A stretch of 64,000 nucleotides of DNA from Parelaphostrongylus tenuis (GCA_019055375.1 JAHQIW010002164.1:186001-250000), one strand, 5' to 3'; counted from the first letter of the stretch, positions 45,780 through 55,829 are shown. A program made the numbers and translations. Notes: a model not told the origin generated them from the letters alone.

Positions 45780-48700
45780 ATGGAGAAGCGCAAGCGACAG
45801 AATAATGAAGAGGATTCTCGTGACGTAGGTTGAATAATCACTGACTAGATCTATTTCATTGATTTACCAATTTTGCGCAGAGCTTTGACATCAACGAGAC
45901 TCGAACCCCCAGTTCACCCTTTCCGGCAGCGCGTGCTCTAACCAAATGCACTACCGAAGCGTGTTTTGCCACCATTCTCTCCACCCTACAATGCACAAAT
46001 TTATCAGCAACCAACAGTCAGCGGTTTGGCCTAGGCGACTGTAGTGTAATTGGTTAGAACATACTCTCCGCAATAGGCTAAATGCGGGTTTGAGTTCCGC
46101 TTGACGTTAGCTCAGCATCATTGGATATATTTGTAACGTCATACTACCGCTAAAAACGATTAAATAGAAGGAATTCGTATTCCTTTATCTCGAGTGCTCG
46201 AGATAAAGGTATAATTATGGTAAAAGTACCAGCCAATGAGCAATCGAGTGCACAACACTCTGTGTTAGGTGAATGTTTCACCTGACATAGAGTGTAAAAC
46301 GTACGTCGTCGATAACTATATATAAGGAGTGTAAGGCTCCCGAGAGAACTGACTATAAAAAGATCGACAGACGACGGGTTCTGCCCGGCTGATGAGTCTG
46401 TAAGGACGAAACACGTGTCTCGGGCTGTACAAGAGCCCTTACCAGACCACATGACATGTTGGCTCAAATAATGATGAATTGAGAAGGAATTCGATTTGTC
46501 AATTTTTGTAAAAAAAACACTCCAGGATATCTTCGCGGTCGAGGCAATCATTAACAAACGGAGAAATAAGAAGGGCAAGCCGGAGTACCTTGTGAAATGG
46601 GAGGTAAGCTTGGCCAAATGAAACTTTTTTGTGCATCTATCCTACCAGTGTTGGATCGTTTCCTTGCTAGTTCAAGCTAACACAGAATGTTGTAATCACA
46701 TGTTTTATTCTGTTATATGGTTTACTTCTAAAATTTGTTCTTCTGTATGGACTGAAGTAGATTTAATGAGTAATATCAGATTTTCGGTGTTTGTGAGCAC
46801 GTTCTCTTCCCTATCAAGATTGAAAGAGGATAAAAGATAGAGGTCCTGGCGCCGATCAGTCCCTGAGGGATGTGTCACGCATTCATGTTCGATTTTATCG
46901 GGTCGATAAGAAATTTCCTGCACTTTTTCGTTCCTGTTGATTTTTATCATGCATTTTTAAGTGTTGGTTTTGCTATCGTTCAGAGCAGCTTCTTCCGTTC
47001 ACTTTGATATGTAGCACTCATACATTTGTTCTGAAATGAAGCTGTCCCGAGAGCGAAAACGATCCTTGATGCTACACTAGTAACGTTGCGTGCCGAAAGA
47101 GAACTTCAACTCAAACGATACTTGTGTAGCATCCAAAATCCTTTTTGCACTCGGTACAGTTACATCTCAGAACAAATGTACGAATGTTTTGTATCAAAAT
47201 AACCGCAAGAAGGAGCTCTGAAATATAATAGAAACAAAAACGTATATTCATGAAAATAATCAACAAAGACGAAAAATCCTCAGAAATTTCTTGCCAACCC
47301 GATAGCTTCGTTCGAGGCGATTTGATGGATATCTGGTCTTAAAACGACTAGCAGCGTTCAACCGCAGTATCTAATGCTGATTATCATCCCAGACGAGTCT
47401 GGTGCCAATATACTAATTCCGGAAGCACGATTGGCTAGACGAGCCATGGGCACGAGAACGCACCATTGACGTCGTGTGCCGCAGTCCACCTTTGACCACT
47501 CCTCCGCATGCTCCCGTTAACAATACTCAAATATCTGAGATTTTCGCGTGCTTATCACTATCATACTTCTGCTATCGACTGCTTTTTTACAGACCCGCTC
47601 AAAATGATTTAATCTGATAAGGATATGACTTTTTTTGAGCCATAGGTCTAGTGCTATATAGGCGCCTATTTCGTCCTATTGGGACTCATCAGTAGCACCC
47701 TCCCTCGGTTCCGTCGATCCCTTGAGGTTAAATAATCCTCTAAAGGAATCGGCGCCGAGTAAAAACTAATCACCCAAACTCGGATGATGGTCTTACCTGA
47801 CTTTGTGGTGACCGGCAGTCGAGCTTACGGCTTTTAAAATGAACTATACTTCTGCTATCGACTGCTTTTTTACAGACCCGCTCAAAATGATTTAATCTGA
47901 TAAGGATATGACTTATTTTGAGCCATAGGTCTAGTGCTATATAGGCGCCTATTTCGTCCTATTGGGACTCATCAGTAGCACCCTCCCTCGGTTCCGTCGA
48001 TCCCTTGAGGTTAAATAATCCTCTAAAGGAATCGGCGCCGAGTAAAAACTAATCACCCAAAGTCGGATGATGGTCTTACCTGACTTTGTGGTGACCGGCA
48101 GTCGAGCTTACGGCTTTTAAAATGAACCATCATCCGACTTTGGGTGATTAGTTTTTACTCGGCGCCGATTCCTTTAGAGGATTATTTAACCTCAAGGGAT
48201 CGACGGAACCGAGAGAGGGTGCTACTGATGAGTCCCAATAGGACGAAATAGGCGCCTATATAGCACTAGACCTATGGCTCAAAATAAGTCATATCCTTAT
48301 CACTATCATAGTTTTCTATTTAGGGATATCCGGTAGAGGAAAGCACGTGGGAGCCCGAGGAAAACATTGAATGCCATGATCTCCTTGTAAACTTCGAGAG
48401 GAAGCGAAGTAGGGTAAGAAAAAACTGTTGTGTTCTTAACCTCTAATGTATGGTCCAAAATGCGAATAGATATTGTGAATTGATGTAATACGCTTGCAAA
48501 TTTGATATGTGAATATTCATACTTTGCATTTATCGTGTTCAATTACTGTTTTTAGAATTTCGCCCTGGAGTATATATCCCATTATGATACTTTTTTCGCA
48601 AAATGTAGTTCAAAGACAGATTGCTTTCTTTAGATGAAGAAAAATGAGATCCCCGTTCTTTCATCAAACAGTCGCAAAGAGAAGCAGCTCCTTTGCATTT

Positions 48701-48949
48701 TGGCTCTCACGGATGCGCCTGGTGAGCGTCATTTCTTGATCAAATGGAAAAACCACACTGTTGATCTGATACCAGCCGCGGAGGCCAACGTCAAGTAAGT
48801 CACCTGTAGTCCCTTTCCTCCATTTTTATTCCCTTTTTCTTGTAAATTCTCAGTGTGCGCTCTTTTTCTATGAATTGTATTCTAGATATCCGCAAGAGGT
48901 GATTCGATTTTATGAGGAAAACGTAAAGAAGCAGATGCTCCGATATTGA
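45780..48949 (+). CDS. HP1-like chromodomain/chromoshadow protein, gene C
   Basis: Exons 45780-45824, 46526-46603, 48324-48413, 48634-48794 and 48886-48949 (stop TGA), all GT-AG and in phase, giving 145 codons. Residues 1-15 are a basic/acidic tail (MEKRKRQ). The chromodomain (about 16-60) reads DIFAVEAIINKR, PEYLVKWEGYPVEESTWEP and ECHDLL; the methyl-lysine cage positions are F, W and Y. The hinge is very short. The chromoshadow domain (about 80-140) has CILALTDAPG, HFLIKWKNHTVDLIPAAEAN and YPQEVIRFYEE. HP1 proteins bind H3K9-methylated histone and recruit partners through shadow-domain dimers. Introns 1 and 2 are packed with SINEs and hammerhead elements. Not assignable to hpl-1 or hpl-2 from sequence alone. 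Confidence 0.9.
45880..46160. repeat. SINE3 in intron 1 of gene C
   Basis: Inverted tRNA-like unit (CGAACCCCCAGTTCACCC, GTGCTCTAACCAAATGC) followed by a plus unit (TAGTGTAATTGGTTAGAACAT, GGGTTTGAGTTCCGC) and the CATTGGATATATTTGTAAC tail. Confidence 0.65.
46178..46481 (+). repeat. M2 element with 12-bp target-site duplication
   Basis: Flanked by AGAAGGAATTCG at 46166-46177 and 46482-46493. The matching intron of gene D has one copy only (AGAAGGAATCCA, near 53540), the empty site. Contains one hammerhead and the CATGACATGTTGG end shared with 1480-1922. Confidence 0.82.
46383..46425 (+). ncRNA. Hammerhead ribozyme, type I (family M2, best copy)
   Basis: Stem I GCCCGG, core CUGAUGA, stem II GUC-UGUAAG-GAC, core GAAA, CAC-GUGUC (two-pair stem III, cleavage after GUC), stem I partner UCGGGC. 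A distal helix GGGUUCU (46376-46382) pairs with AGAGCCC (46432-46438) across a bulge, as in natural hammerheads that use loop contacts. Confidence 0.82.
46835..47520 (-). repeat. SINE1 interrupted by a palindromic MITE, intron 2 of gene C
   Basis: The SINE1 tail lies at 46835-46950 and the body and tRNA-like head at about 47330-47520. A palindrome at 47022-47180 (ACATTTGTTCTGAAATGAAG, inverse at the end) splits them. The same nested pair is in gene D at 54115-54830, so it is older than the duplication. Confidence 0.7.
47651..47698 (-). ncRNA. Hammerhead ribozyme, type I (M1 unit 1)
   Basis: 48 nt on the minus strand: GUGCUA, CUGAUGA, GUCC-CAAUA-GGAC, GAAA, UAG-GCGC-CUA, UA with cleavage after the A, UAGCAC. 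Stems I (6 bp), II (4 bp) and III (4 bp including A15.1-U16.1) are perfect and the core is invariant. Close to the well-known schistosome satellite hammerhead around CUGAUGAGUCC. Confidence 0.88.
47934..47981 (-). ncRNA. Hammerhead ribozyme, type I (M1 unit 2)
   Basis: Identical to the copy at 47651-47698, one repeat unit (283 bp) downstream. Confidence 0.88.
48219..48266 (+). ncRNA. Hammerhead ribozyme, type I (M1 inverted unit)
   Basis: Same 48-nt sequence in the opposite orientation, now in the sense strand of gene C. Cleavage of the pre-mRNA here would fall in intron 2, 58 bp before exon 3. Confidence 0.88.
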
Positions 48950-49174
48950 TGTCACTATTGTTGTAATTTGCTTATCTATATTCTTTTTTTTTTATCGTGT
49001 GTTGGCTCAGCTTTGAATTTCCGCTTAACACAATATGACCGGTGCGCATCGATATATTCACTTTCTTGGAATTTGTTAATTTTCTCGTATGAAAGTTTTT
49101 TGTTACTTCTGTTTTTATTAGCAGCTAATCTAACACACATCATCATGATTGGCAATTAAACAGAACATACCTCG

Positions 49175-49535
49175 CCTTTCTACTGTTTTTCAACAAACCT
49201 TGCTCAAACAACAATAATCCTATAAAAATATAACATGTTTTGAGCCATTAAGGTCTAAGTCCTGACATCGGCACCTGTTTCGTCTTGCTGGAACTTATCA
49301 GTAGCGTCGTCCTCGGTTAGAACCGATCTCGCGAGGCTGTACTCCTCTATGAAGGCATCGACGACGAACAATAAATCACCGCAAGTCAGGTGATTGAATT
49401 GCCTGACATTACAATGACCGGCAGTCGAGCTTGTGGCATTCAGTCGCTTTTTTATAGACCTTGTTTAAGCAATATAAATGTGCTAAGGACATAACATGTC
49501 GAGCCATTAAGGTTTTATTGCTAAACAACTAAGAG
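49175..49535. repeat. M1 element, decayed tandem copy
   Basis: Carries the M1 landmarks ATATAACATGTTTTGAGCC, GTTTCGTC, CTTATCAGTAGCG and GACCGGCAGTCGAGC, then a second truncated start at about 49480. The hammerhead core reads CUGAUAA, so inactive. A trace of the same insertion lies at 55735-55815 in unit 2. Confidence 0.65.
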
Positions 49536-49559
49536 TTGGTGCCTGGGAATCTGACGAAG

Positions 49560-50110
49560 TTCTATGGGGCCTTTTCTGCATTTATTGGTTGTGGCAGCGT
49601 TGGTCGAGATGCTTGAAGTAGTGGTAGTCGGTGGGCATGAGGTCCAGCGAATATGAAAGATCGAAACAGAAGTCGTAGCCCAGTTCGTTTAACTTTCGAA
49701 GCGTTCGTTGTCCTACGTGTAACTGTCAGCTAGTTCTATTTAACCGTCAATACCATGCCCCAACCTTTCTCACCCTCTCTGTTTGTTTCAAATGGTGAAT
49801 AACCGAAGACTGGTCGACGCTGGGTCTCTCTGCAACATATCGTATAGCCTTAAGAGAATCAGCTTCGATGATCACTAGCAGTTGGTCGTTGTCAACTTAT
49901 CAAGAGCGGCCATTACGCTCCTCATTTTCGAGCACCTCGTCATTTCTACGAAACTTCTTGAACCTTCGCTGCAGTGAGCATTTTTAGTAGCTCTCAAACC
50001 AGATTCTTTGTTGATGTTGCGAGTTGACTGTGCTGCTTCACAGTCTGTTGTAAACTCATGGCTGGAAGCCGCAAATACTTTGGCAATCACAAAACTTCTT
50101 TCCATAGTCT
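49560..50110 (-). pseudogene. Mariner relic with internal deletion, unit 1
   Basis: Minus reading VDNDQLLVIIEADSLKAIRY (second helix-turn-helix region), SVDQSSVIHHLKQ, then a jump to LNELGYDFCFDLSYSLDLM and DYHYFKHLDQ (catalytic end). The central transposase is missing. Confidence 0.75.
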
Positions 50111-50234
50111 AGGATAAATATAAAATGGATTTCACCAATAACATAGTTAGTGATAAAATAAGGAGTAAAGTTATACCATCAAAACCATATCCAACATAAC
50201 CATGTTTAGCAGACATTTATCCATTCGATTTGCA

Positions 50235-50520
50235 GACTTCAGCAGTGAATAAATCGCCATCACTTTTGTATCACACGTTTTCTATACACTATTTTGTCTC
50301 TACAGAGTTTTCTTCCCACTGTGCCGATCCCAGTACTTCTGACATTCAGTTCGTTGTTCCTCTTCATCGTCGTAGAATACTGGCTAAGCGAGCCTTCTGA
50401 AATCTCGCGGATAACCTAGCTGTGGTTTAATCTTGCTTTGTCATTGGAGACAGGTGTGGAGCTCGACCTCACTGACGTAGTGATGATCATCAAAACCACT
50501 CAGCCACGGAGCCCCATTGC
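50235..50520 (-). repeat. SINE2 copy, unit 1
   Basis: Tail GATCCCAGTACTTCTGACATT to head GATCATCAAAACCACTCAGCC; on the minus strand the A box reads GGCTGAGTGG. Confidence 0.75.
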
Positions 50521-50834
50521 ATCGACCTAAGATAATCCGAGCAAATTTCTTATCTTATTCAACAGTAGCATGATGTTATAAAGTATGAAACCTTATAGTA
50601 GCTTGCAAAGCAATCAACAATAGGCGGAAATTGAAGCCGCCTTTCACCCACGACGAGGGCTTGCTACCAGTGCACACCGACATCACAGTTCCGTTGTCAA
50701 CCTGTCTGCGATATATACTTCCGTAACTGTGAGTAGCTAACCTTTGACGGTTTAGTCAATAAGCACGTATCGGTTTCAAATCAACGTGATACATAGTTTC
50801 ATATTGAGTGGACTCTGTTCCCAACAAATGCCTA

Positions 50835-51080
50835 TGAGGGCGTCGTGGCCGAGTGGTTGTGATGCTCGTCACAGCGCGTATGGACCGAGCCTCACCCTCT
50901 AACACCCTTCGGCAGTCAACAACGAACGCTTTATGGAACGCCATAGCCGAGCTATCTTCGAGATTGCAAGAAGACGTGTTTAACCAGTATTCTACCATGT
51001 TCAAGAAGAAGGCGAAATATTGAACTGAATGCTAGAAATACTGGGATCCGTAAAGTGGAAAGAAAACACTGTGAAGACAA
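50835..51080 (+). repeat. SINE2 copy, plus strand, unit 1
   Basis: Head GTCGTGGCCGAGTGGTTGTG is leucine/serine-tRNA-like; the B-box region is eroded. Body GAGCTATCTTCGAGATTGC and tail AATGCTAGAAATACTGGGATC. Faces the previous copy head to head. Confidence 0.75.
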
Positions 51081-51169
51081 TTCAATAAAGTGTCAAATAC
51101 TATCCATAGAGGAATTTGCTCACGAAAACTTCTCTAATTGTCTTCCGTCGTACATTAAAAGTAGTAACT

Positions 51170-51430
51170 AGCCTAGGACATTTGCTAAATAGTTACTTGG
51201 CAGCGTGCCAATTTTCAAATAGCTGTTTGGCACTGCCGCAGGCGACGTGACATCTTGAAACCCTGTGCGTCTGGCGCACTACACCCACTCACACGCTCTT
51301 ATTTGCTCGCTGCCTCTGTGCCTCTCGATCTCTCAGCCATGGACCACCCTGTTGGTATATAAGGCCCTTCTAAAGACCACTCAACTCTTCCTGCCACCTA
51401 ACGCGACCGTTGTCCTGTAGTTTTGTTAAT
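51170..51430 (+). repeat. TATATAA-bearing repeat P, copy 1
   Basis: About 260 bp: starts TTGGCAGCGTGCCAATTTTC, includes GACGTGACATCTTGAAACCC and TTGGTATATAAGGCCCTTC, and ends at the foldback mariner element. Further copies at 52130-52400, 57420-57670 and 58375-58600. It looks like a core-promoter fragment, but no gene downstream supports that. Confidence 0.6.
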
Positions 51431-52010
51431 GTTGCGTCATTCCATAAGTTTTGGCACCTGAGCAATAGACACCAAATTTACTGACCGTTAATAAGTGAAA
51501 TTATATGATTTTGGCTTCAATTGCACATTTTATGAACATTTTTGTGAAGATTTTGCCAATACTTCAAAATGGAGCTGTCATGAGCACGAATTGCTTGTTA
51601 CCAATGCACGACTGGCACGTAGAGGAAAATGCGTGTGAAGCGACGCGTAAGATTAATGGAGCTCCATGCGTGCGACCAGAGCGTGACTGATCCTTCAGAT
51701 TGCTTTCCTTAGCTTTCAACTTCGCAAACCACCTCCTAGTCTTCCTTTTTGCAGCCGCAACAACACCCCAAGCTCCATTATTCTTGCGCGCCGCTTCACA
51801 AACAGTTTTCCCTTCGCGCCATTCGTGCATGAGTAGCAAGAGTATTAGCTCCCAAGACAGCTCTATCTTAAGGCAATGAAAGACTACTTGTATACCAAAA
51901 TTCTTACAAGAAAATGCTCTTTTGCGTGATACCAAAATTATGCGGTTTCAACACTCTTGGTTGATATGTTTGATGCTCATTGTTCTAGTGCCAAAATTTA
52001 TGGAATGACC
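51430..52010. mobile_element. Foldback mariner derivative, unit 1
   Basis: Terminal repeats CATTCCATAAGTTTTGGCAC and its inverse near 51990. The minus-strand open stretch (51935-51564) encodes LSWELILLLLMHEWREGK, TVCEAARKNNGAWG and RWFAKL...DQSRSGR, the mariner N-terminal DNA-binding domain. A plus-sense partial copy of the same domain starts at 51570. No catalytic domain. Confidence 0.75.
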
Positions 52011-52129
52011 TAATAATTATTTGTGGCTTACTTTTCGCTTTACACATGCAGTTCGTACCTCAAAAGCCCTTGTTCTATCAAAATGTCCTCTATGTGAATA
52101 TAGCTCAATTCGTCGCCATGCACTACTAA

Positions 52130-52400
52130 TATCAATTAGCTTAGGGCATTGGTTAAATTCTTAGTTGGCAGCGTGCCAATTTTTAAATAGCTATTTGGCA
52201 CTGCCGCAAACGACGTGACATCTTGAAACCCTGTGCGTCTGGCGCACTACACCCACTCACACGCTCTTATTTGCTCGCTGCCTCTGTGCCTCTCAATCTC
52301 TCAGCCATGGACCACCGTGCTGGTAAATCAGGCCCTTCTAAAGACCATCTAGCTCTTTGTGCCACCTAACGCGACCGTTGTTCTGTAGTTTTGTTAATAT
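52130..52400 (+). repeat. Repeat P, copy 2
   Basis: As copy 1, with GCTGGTAAATCAGGCCCTTC at the TATATAA position, so that box is lost here. Confidence 0.6.
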
Positions 52401-52640
52401 TACGCCATTCCCTAAGTTTTGGCCACCTGAGCAATACACACTAAATTTACTGACAGCAATAACTGAAATTACATGATTTTGGCCTCAATTGAGCATTTTC
52501 TTATAAACATTCTGGTTTACAACTTGCCTATACTTGCTCAAAGTCAGAGCTGTGGTGAGGACAAATTCTAAAACTTCTGGTCAAAAAATTTGGTGCTTAG
52601 TGCTCTAGTGCCAAAACTTATGGAATGATCTAATAATTAT
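52400..52640. repeat. Short mariner-derived MITE, unit 2
   Basis: Starts CATTCCCTAAGTTTTGGCC and ends GCTCTAGTGCCAAAACTTATG; paralogue of 45090-45275. It marks the junction between the two duplicated units. Confidence 0.65.
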
Positions 52641-53239
52641 TTGTGGCTTACTGTTCGTTTTATTTATAAAGTCCGTACCTTAGAGGCCCTTAGTCTATCG
52701 AGCTACACTTCGTGTGAATACAGCTCAGAGTCCGTCGCCGTAGTGACACTTAAACGATCATAAACGCTCTCTGCCACACAGTCAGCAGCGTCGAGTGCCA
52801 AGCTGAAATTCAACGTGGTACCCAACGTGATAGCTCCGGCTTTTGTGATAAGTTCATCATGTCGCTGTCATTGTAGGGAATGTTCTGACTACTTATATTT
52901 ATGAATGCTTAGTTATCCAGGTTTCAACCAGATCCCCAAATTTTTGAATACAATTTCCTGTGCTGCAAGCTGCGCGCATTTCGAACAGTTCAACGTACAA
53001 CCTTCTTTTTTATGTGTATTTGACGAAATCCATCGCTTAGTTCTGTTGGATTGCACTTTTTTTATATTTGTCCTCTAGCTGTTTTACACGTACTTTTACG
53101 CTCTTTATGGAAAAGTTTATTAAGGTAACAGCGTTTTACATCAAATTCTAACTATGGAAAAGCGCAAGCGACAGAGTAATGAGGCGGATTCTCGTGACGT
53201 AAGTTTAGCACCATCGATAGCTTTACTTCAGTGATTTGC

Positions 53240-53540
53240 CAATTTTGTGCAGGACTTTGACGTCAGGCGAGGCTTGAACCCGCATTTCATCCTTTTCATT
53301 AGCGCTTGCTTCAATCAAATGCACTCCAAAGCGTGTTTTGCCACCACCTTCTCCACGCTACGACGCATCAGTATGCGAGCAACCAACCGTGAACAGTTCG
53401 ACACAAGCGTCGGTAGTGCAACTGGTCAAGACATGATACCATGGAAAAGATAAAACTCGGGTTCAAGTCCCGCTTAATGTCAGCTCAATATCATTGGATT
53501 TATTTGTGATATCATACCATCGCTGAAAGCGTTCATATAG
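53240..53540. repeat. SINE3 in intron 1 of gene D
   Basis: Counterpart of 45880-46160 with the same two opposed tRNA-like units and the CATTGGATTTATTTGTGAT tail, more eroded on the left arm. Confidence 0.6.
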
Positions 53541-53839
53541 AAGGAATCCAATTTGCCAGTTAGTGCGAAAAAGAACACTTCAGGATATCTAGGCTGCGTA
53601 AACAATTACGATTAAACGAAAAAGTAGAAAGGGTAAACCGGAGTACCTTGTGAAATGGCAGGTAGGCTTGGCGAAATGAAAGGTTTTGAACATCTATCAT
53701 GCCAGTGTTGGATAGTTTTTTTGCTAGTTCAAGCTATTACAGAACCTTCAAATCGCATATTTTACAGTGGTGTATGGTTCATTTCAAAAACTTATTTTTT
53801 TCTATATGAGTTAGAGTAGTTTCATAAGTAAATTCAGAT

Positions 53840-54061
53840 AAGGATATGACATATTTTGAGCCATAGGTCTAGTGCTATATAGGCTCCTATTTCGTCCTAT
53901 TGGGACTCATCAGTAGCACCCTCCCTTGGTTCCGTCGATCCCTTGAGGTGAAACAATCCTCCAAAGGAACCGACGCCGAGTAAAATTAAGCACCCAAAGT
54001 AGGATGATGTTATTACCTGACTTTGTGGTGACCGGCAGTCGAGCTTACGGCTTTTTAGCAG
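53840..54061 (-). repeat. M1 element, single unit with 14-bp target-site duplication
   Basis: Flanked by AAGTAAATTCAGAT at 53826-53839 and 54062-54075. Gene C has an uninterrupted related site near 46770 (GAGTAATATCAGATTTTCG). Runs from AAGGATATGAC to GGCTTTTTAGCAG; lacks about 60 bp at one end relative to the 283-bp unit. Confidence 0.82.
53872..53919 (-). ncRNA. Hammerhead ribozyme, type I (M1, gene D intron)
   Basis: As the 47651 copy but with stem III loop GAGC instead of GCGC; all three stems and the core remain intact. Confidence 0.87.
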
Positions 54062-54114
54062 AAGTAAATTCAGATTTTGTGTGATTTTCTGAGCACGGTC
54101 TTTTCCTTATCAAC

Positions 54115-54830
54115 AATACAAGAAAAAAAAGGATAAAGCTGTTGGGGCTGATCAATCATTAAGAGATGTGCCCTGCATTTGTGTTCAATTTTGATTGGGC
54201 TAACAAGAAATTTCTCGGACTTTTTCGTTTTTGCTGAATATTGGTCATGCGTATGAAGTGTTGGTTTTTGCTATCGTTTAAATCAGCTTCTTGCGATCAC
54301 TTTGATATGTAAACTTATGAATTTGTTCTAAGATGGAATTGCCTCGAGAGCAAAAACGATCGTTGATGCTACACGAGTATCATTTGGAATCAACTGCTGC
54401 TTTGGCACCCAAGGATACTCGACTCACGTGGCATCAACAGTCGTTTGTGCTCTAGGGACAATTGCATCTTAGGTCAAGTTCATAAGTTTATATAGTTAAG
54501 TAACCGCAAGAAGCTGCGCTGAACTATAGGTTTGATGAAAACGTATTTGCATGGAAAATAAACAACAAAGACGAAAAATTACGCGAAATTTTCTTGCCAA
54601 TCCAGAAGCCTCGTTTAAGGTGATTTGATGCTTATCCGGCTTTAGAATGACTCGCAACGACTTACCGCTGTATCGAACCAGTGCTGTTTTATTCTCCCAG
54701 ACAAGTCTGGTGGCAGTATACCGACCTCCGAGGGATGAATGGCTCGGCGCCACTTGCACGTGATCGCACAATCGGCGTCGTGTGCCGCATTGCACCTATA
54801 ACCACTGCGCTGCATACGTTCCCATCAACA
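54115..54830 (-). repeat. SINE1 interrupted by a palindromic MITE, intron 2 of gene D
   Basis: SINE tail 54115-54260, palindrome about 54314-54490 (GAATTTGTTCTAAGATGG and inverse), then SINE body and tRNA-like head 54600-54830 (CTCCCAGACAAGTCTGG; CTATAACCACTGCGCTGCAT). Same nesting as in gene C. Confidence 0.7.
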
Positions 54831-55829
54831 ATGCTTGCAAATATTTGAGAGGTTTATGCGAGTATCACCACTATATTTTTCTATTGAGGGATCTCCGGTA
54901 GAGGAAAGCACGTGGGAGCCCGAGGAAAGCATTGAATGCCATGAACTCCTTGTATATTTCGAGAGAAAGCGAAGTAGAGTGGGAAAAATTGTTTTCTTAA
55001 CTTCTAATCTATCGTCGATTATGTGAATAGGTATTGTAAATTGATCTAATACCCTTGCAAGTAAGATATGTGGAAATTTATACCTTGGAAAATCGTATTT
55101 TTTTGCTGTCTTTACAACTCACAAGTAGAGTACATTTTCCATCATAATAATTGTTTCGTAAAATGTAGCTCAAAAACAGGCTTCTTTTTTCAGGTTGGAG
55201 CAAACATGTCCCTTGTTCCGTCATCGGATAATGGTGAGGAGAAGCAGCTCCATTGCATTTTCTCTGTCACAGATGCGCCTGGTGAGCTGCATTTCTTGGT
55301 CAGATGGAAAGACGGCAGTGTTGACCTAATACCAGCCAAGGAGGCCAATGTCAAGTAAGTCACCTGCAGTCCTTTTCCTCGAAGTTTATTCCACTTTTTC
55401 TCGAGCTCTGTCTGCGTTCTTCCTTTATGAGTTGTATTCTAGATATACGCAAGAGGTGATTCGATTTTATGAAGGATTAGCAAAGAGGCGAAGACTTCGA
55501 TTTTGATGTCACTCTTATTGTAATTTGCCAATATGTCCTCGTATTTTTATCTTGGATTAGCTTAGCCATGCTCTTCTTCTCAATGCGATATAATCGGTGT
55601 ACATCGTTATACTCACTTTCTTAAAGATTGTTAATTTTGTTGTATGAAAATTTTTTGTTATCTTTGTGTTTTGCTGACAGCTGATCTAACACACGTCACC
55701 ATGGTTGGCACTTAATCCGAAACGTACCTTTCCATTCGACCGCTTTTTACAGACCTTGCTCAAAGAATAATGATCTGATTAGGATATAACATGCCGAGCC
55801 AATAAGGTCTAACTACAATACAGTGCAGA

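Larger units (their letters stand above)
47566..48295. repeat. M1 element: two direct units plus one inverted unit, 15-bp target-site duplication
   Basis: Unit 1 (47566-47848) and unit 2 (47849-about 48126) are nearly identical 283-bp direct repeats. A partial inverted unit follows to 48295. Flanks CTTATCACTATCATA at 47551-47565 and 48296-48310 form the duplication; gene D has a single related site before its exon 3. Each unit carries one hammerhead. Tandem and inverted units from one insertion suggest a multimeric RNA template. Confidence 0.85.
53154..55506 (+). pseudogene. HP1-like gene D, chromodomain exon broken
   Basis: Paralogue of gene C with exons 53154-53198, 53584-53661, 54889-54978, 55194-55354 and 55443-55506, all of identical length. 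Exon 2 has in-frame TAG (53590-53592) and TAA (53599-53601), and the exon 3 cage tyrosine is serine (GSPVEES). The exon 3 donor is weak (GTGGGA) and the acceptor is TTGAG. The chromoshadow part is open: CIFSVTDAPGELHFLVRWKD, DLIPAKEANVK and QEVIRFYEGL, with an ATG at 55204 that could start a shadow-only protein. Loss of histone binding is certain from the sequence; residual expression is unknown. Confidence 0.88.

Noticed and set aside
50835..50900. Functional leucine/serine-type tRNA gene
   Set aside because: The head matches an A box only; the B-box region is degenerate and the sequence continues as SINE2.
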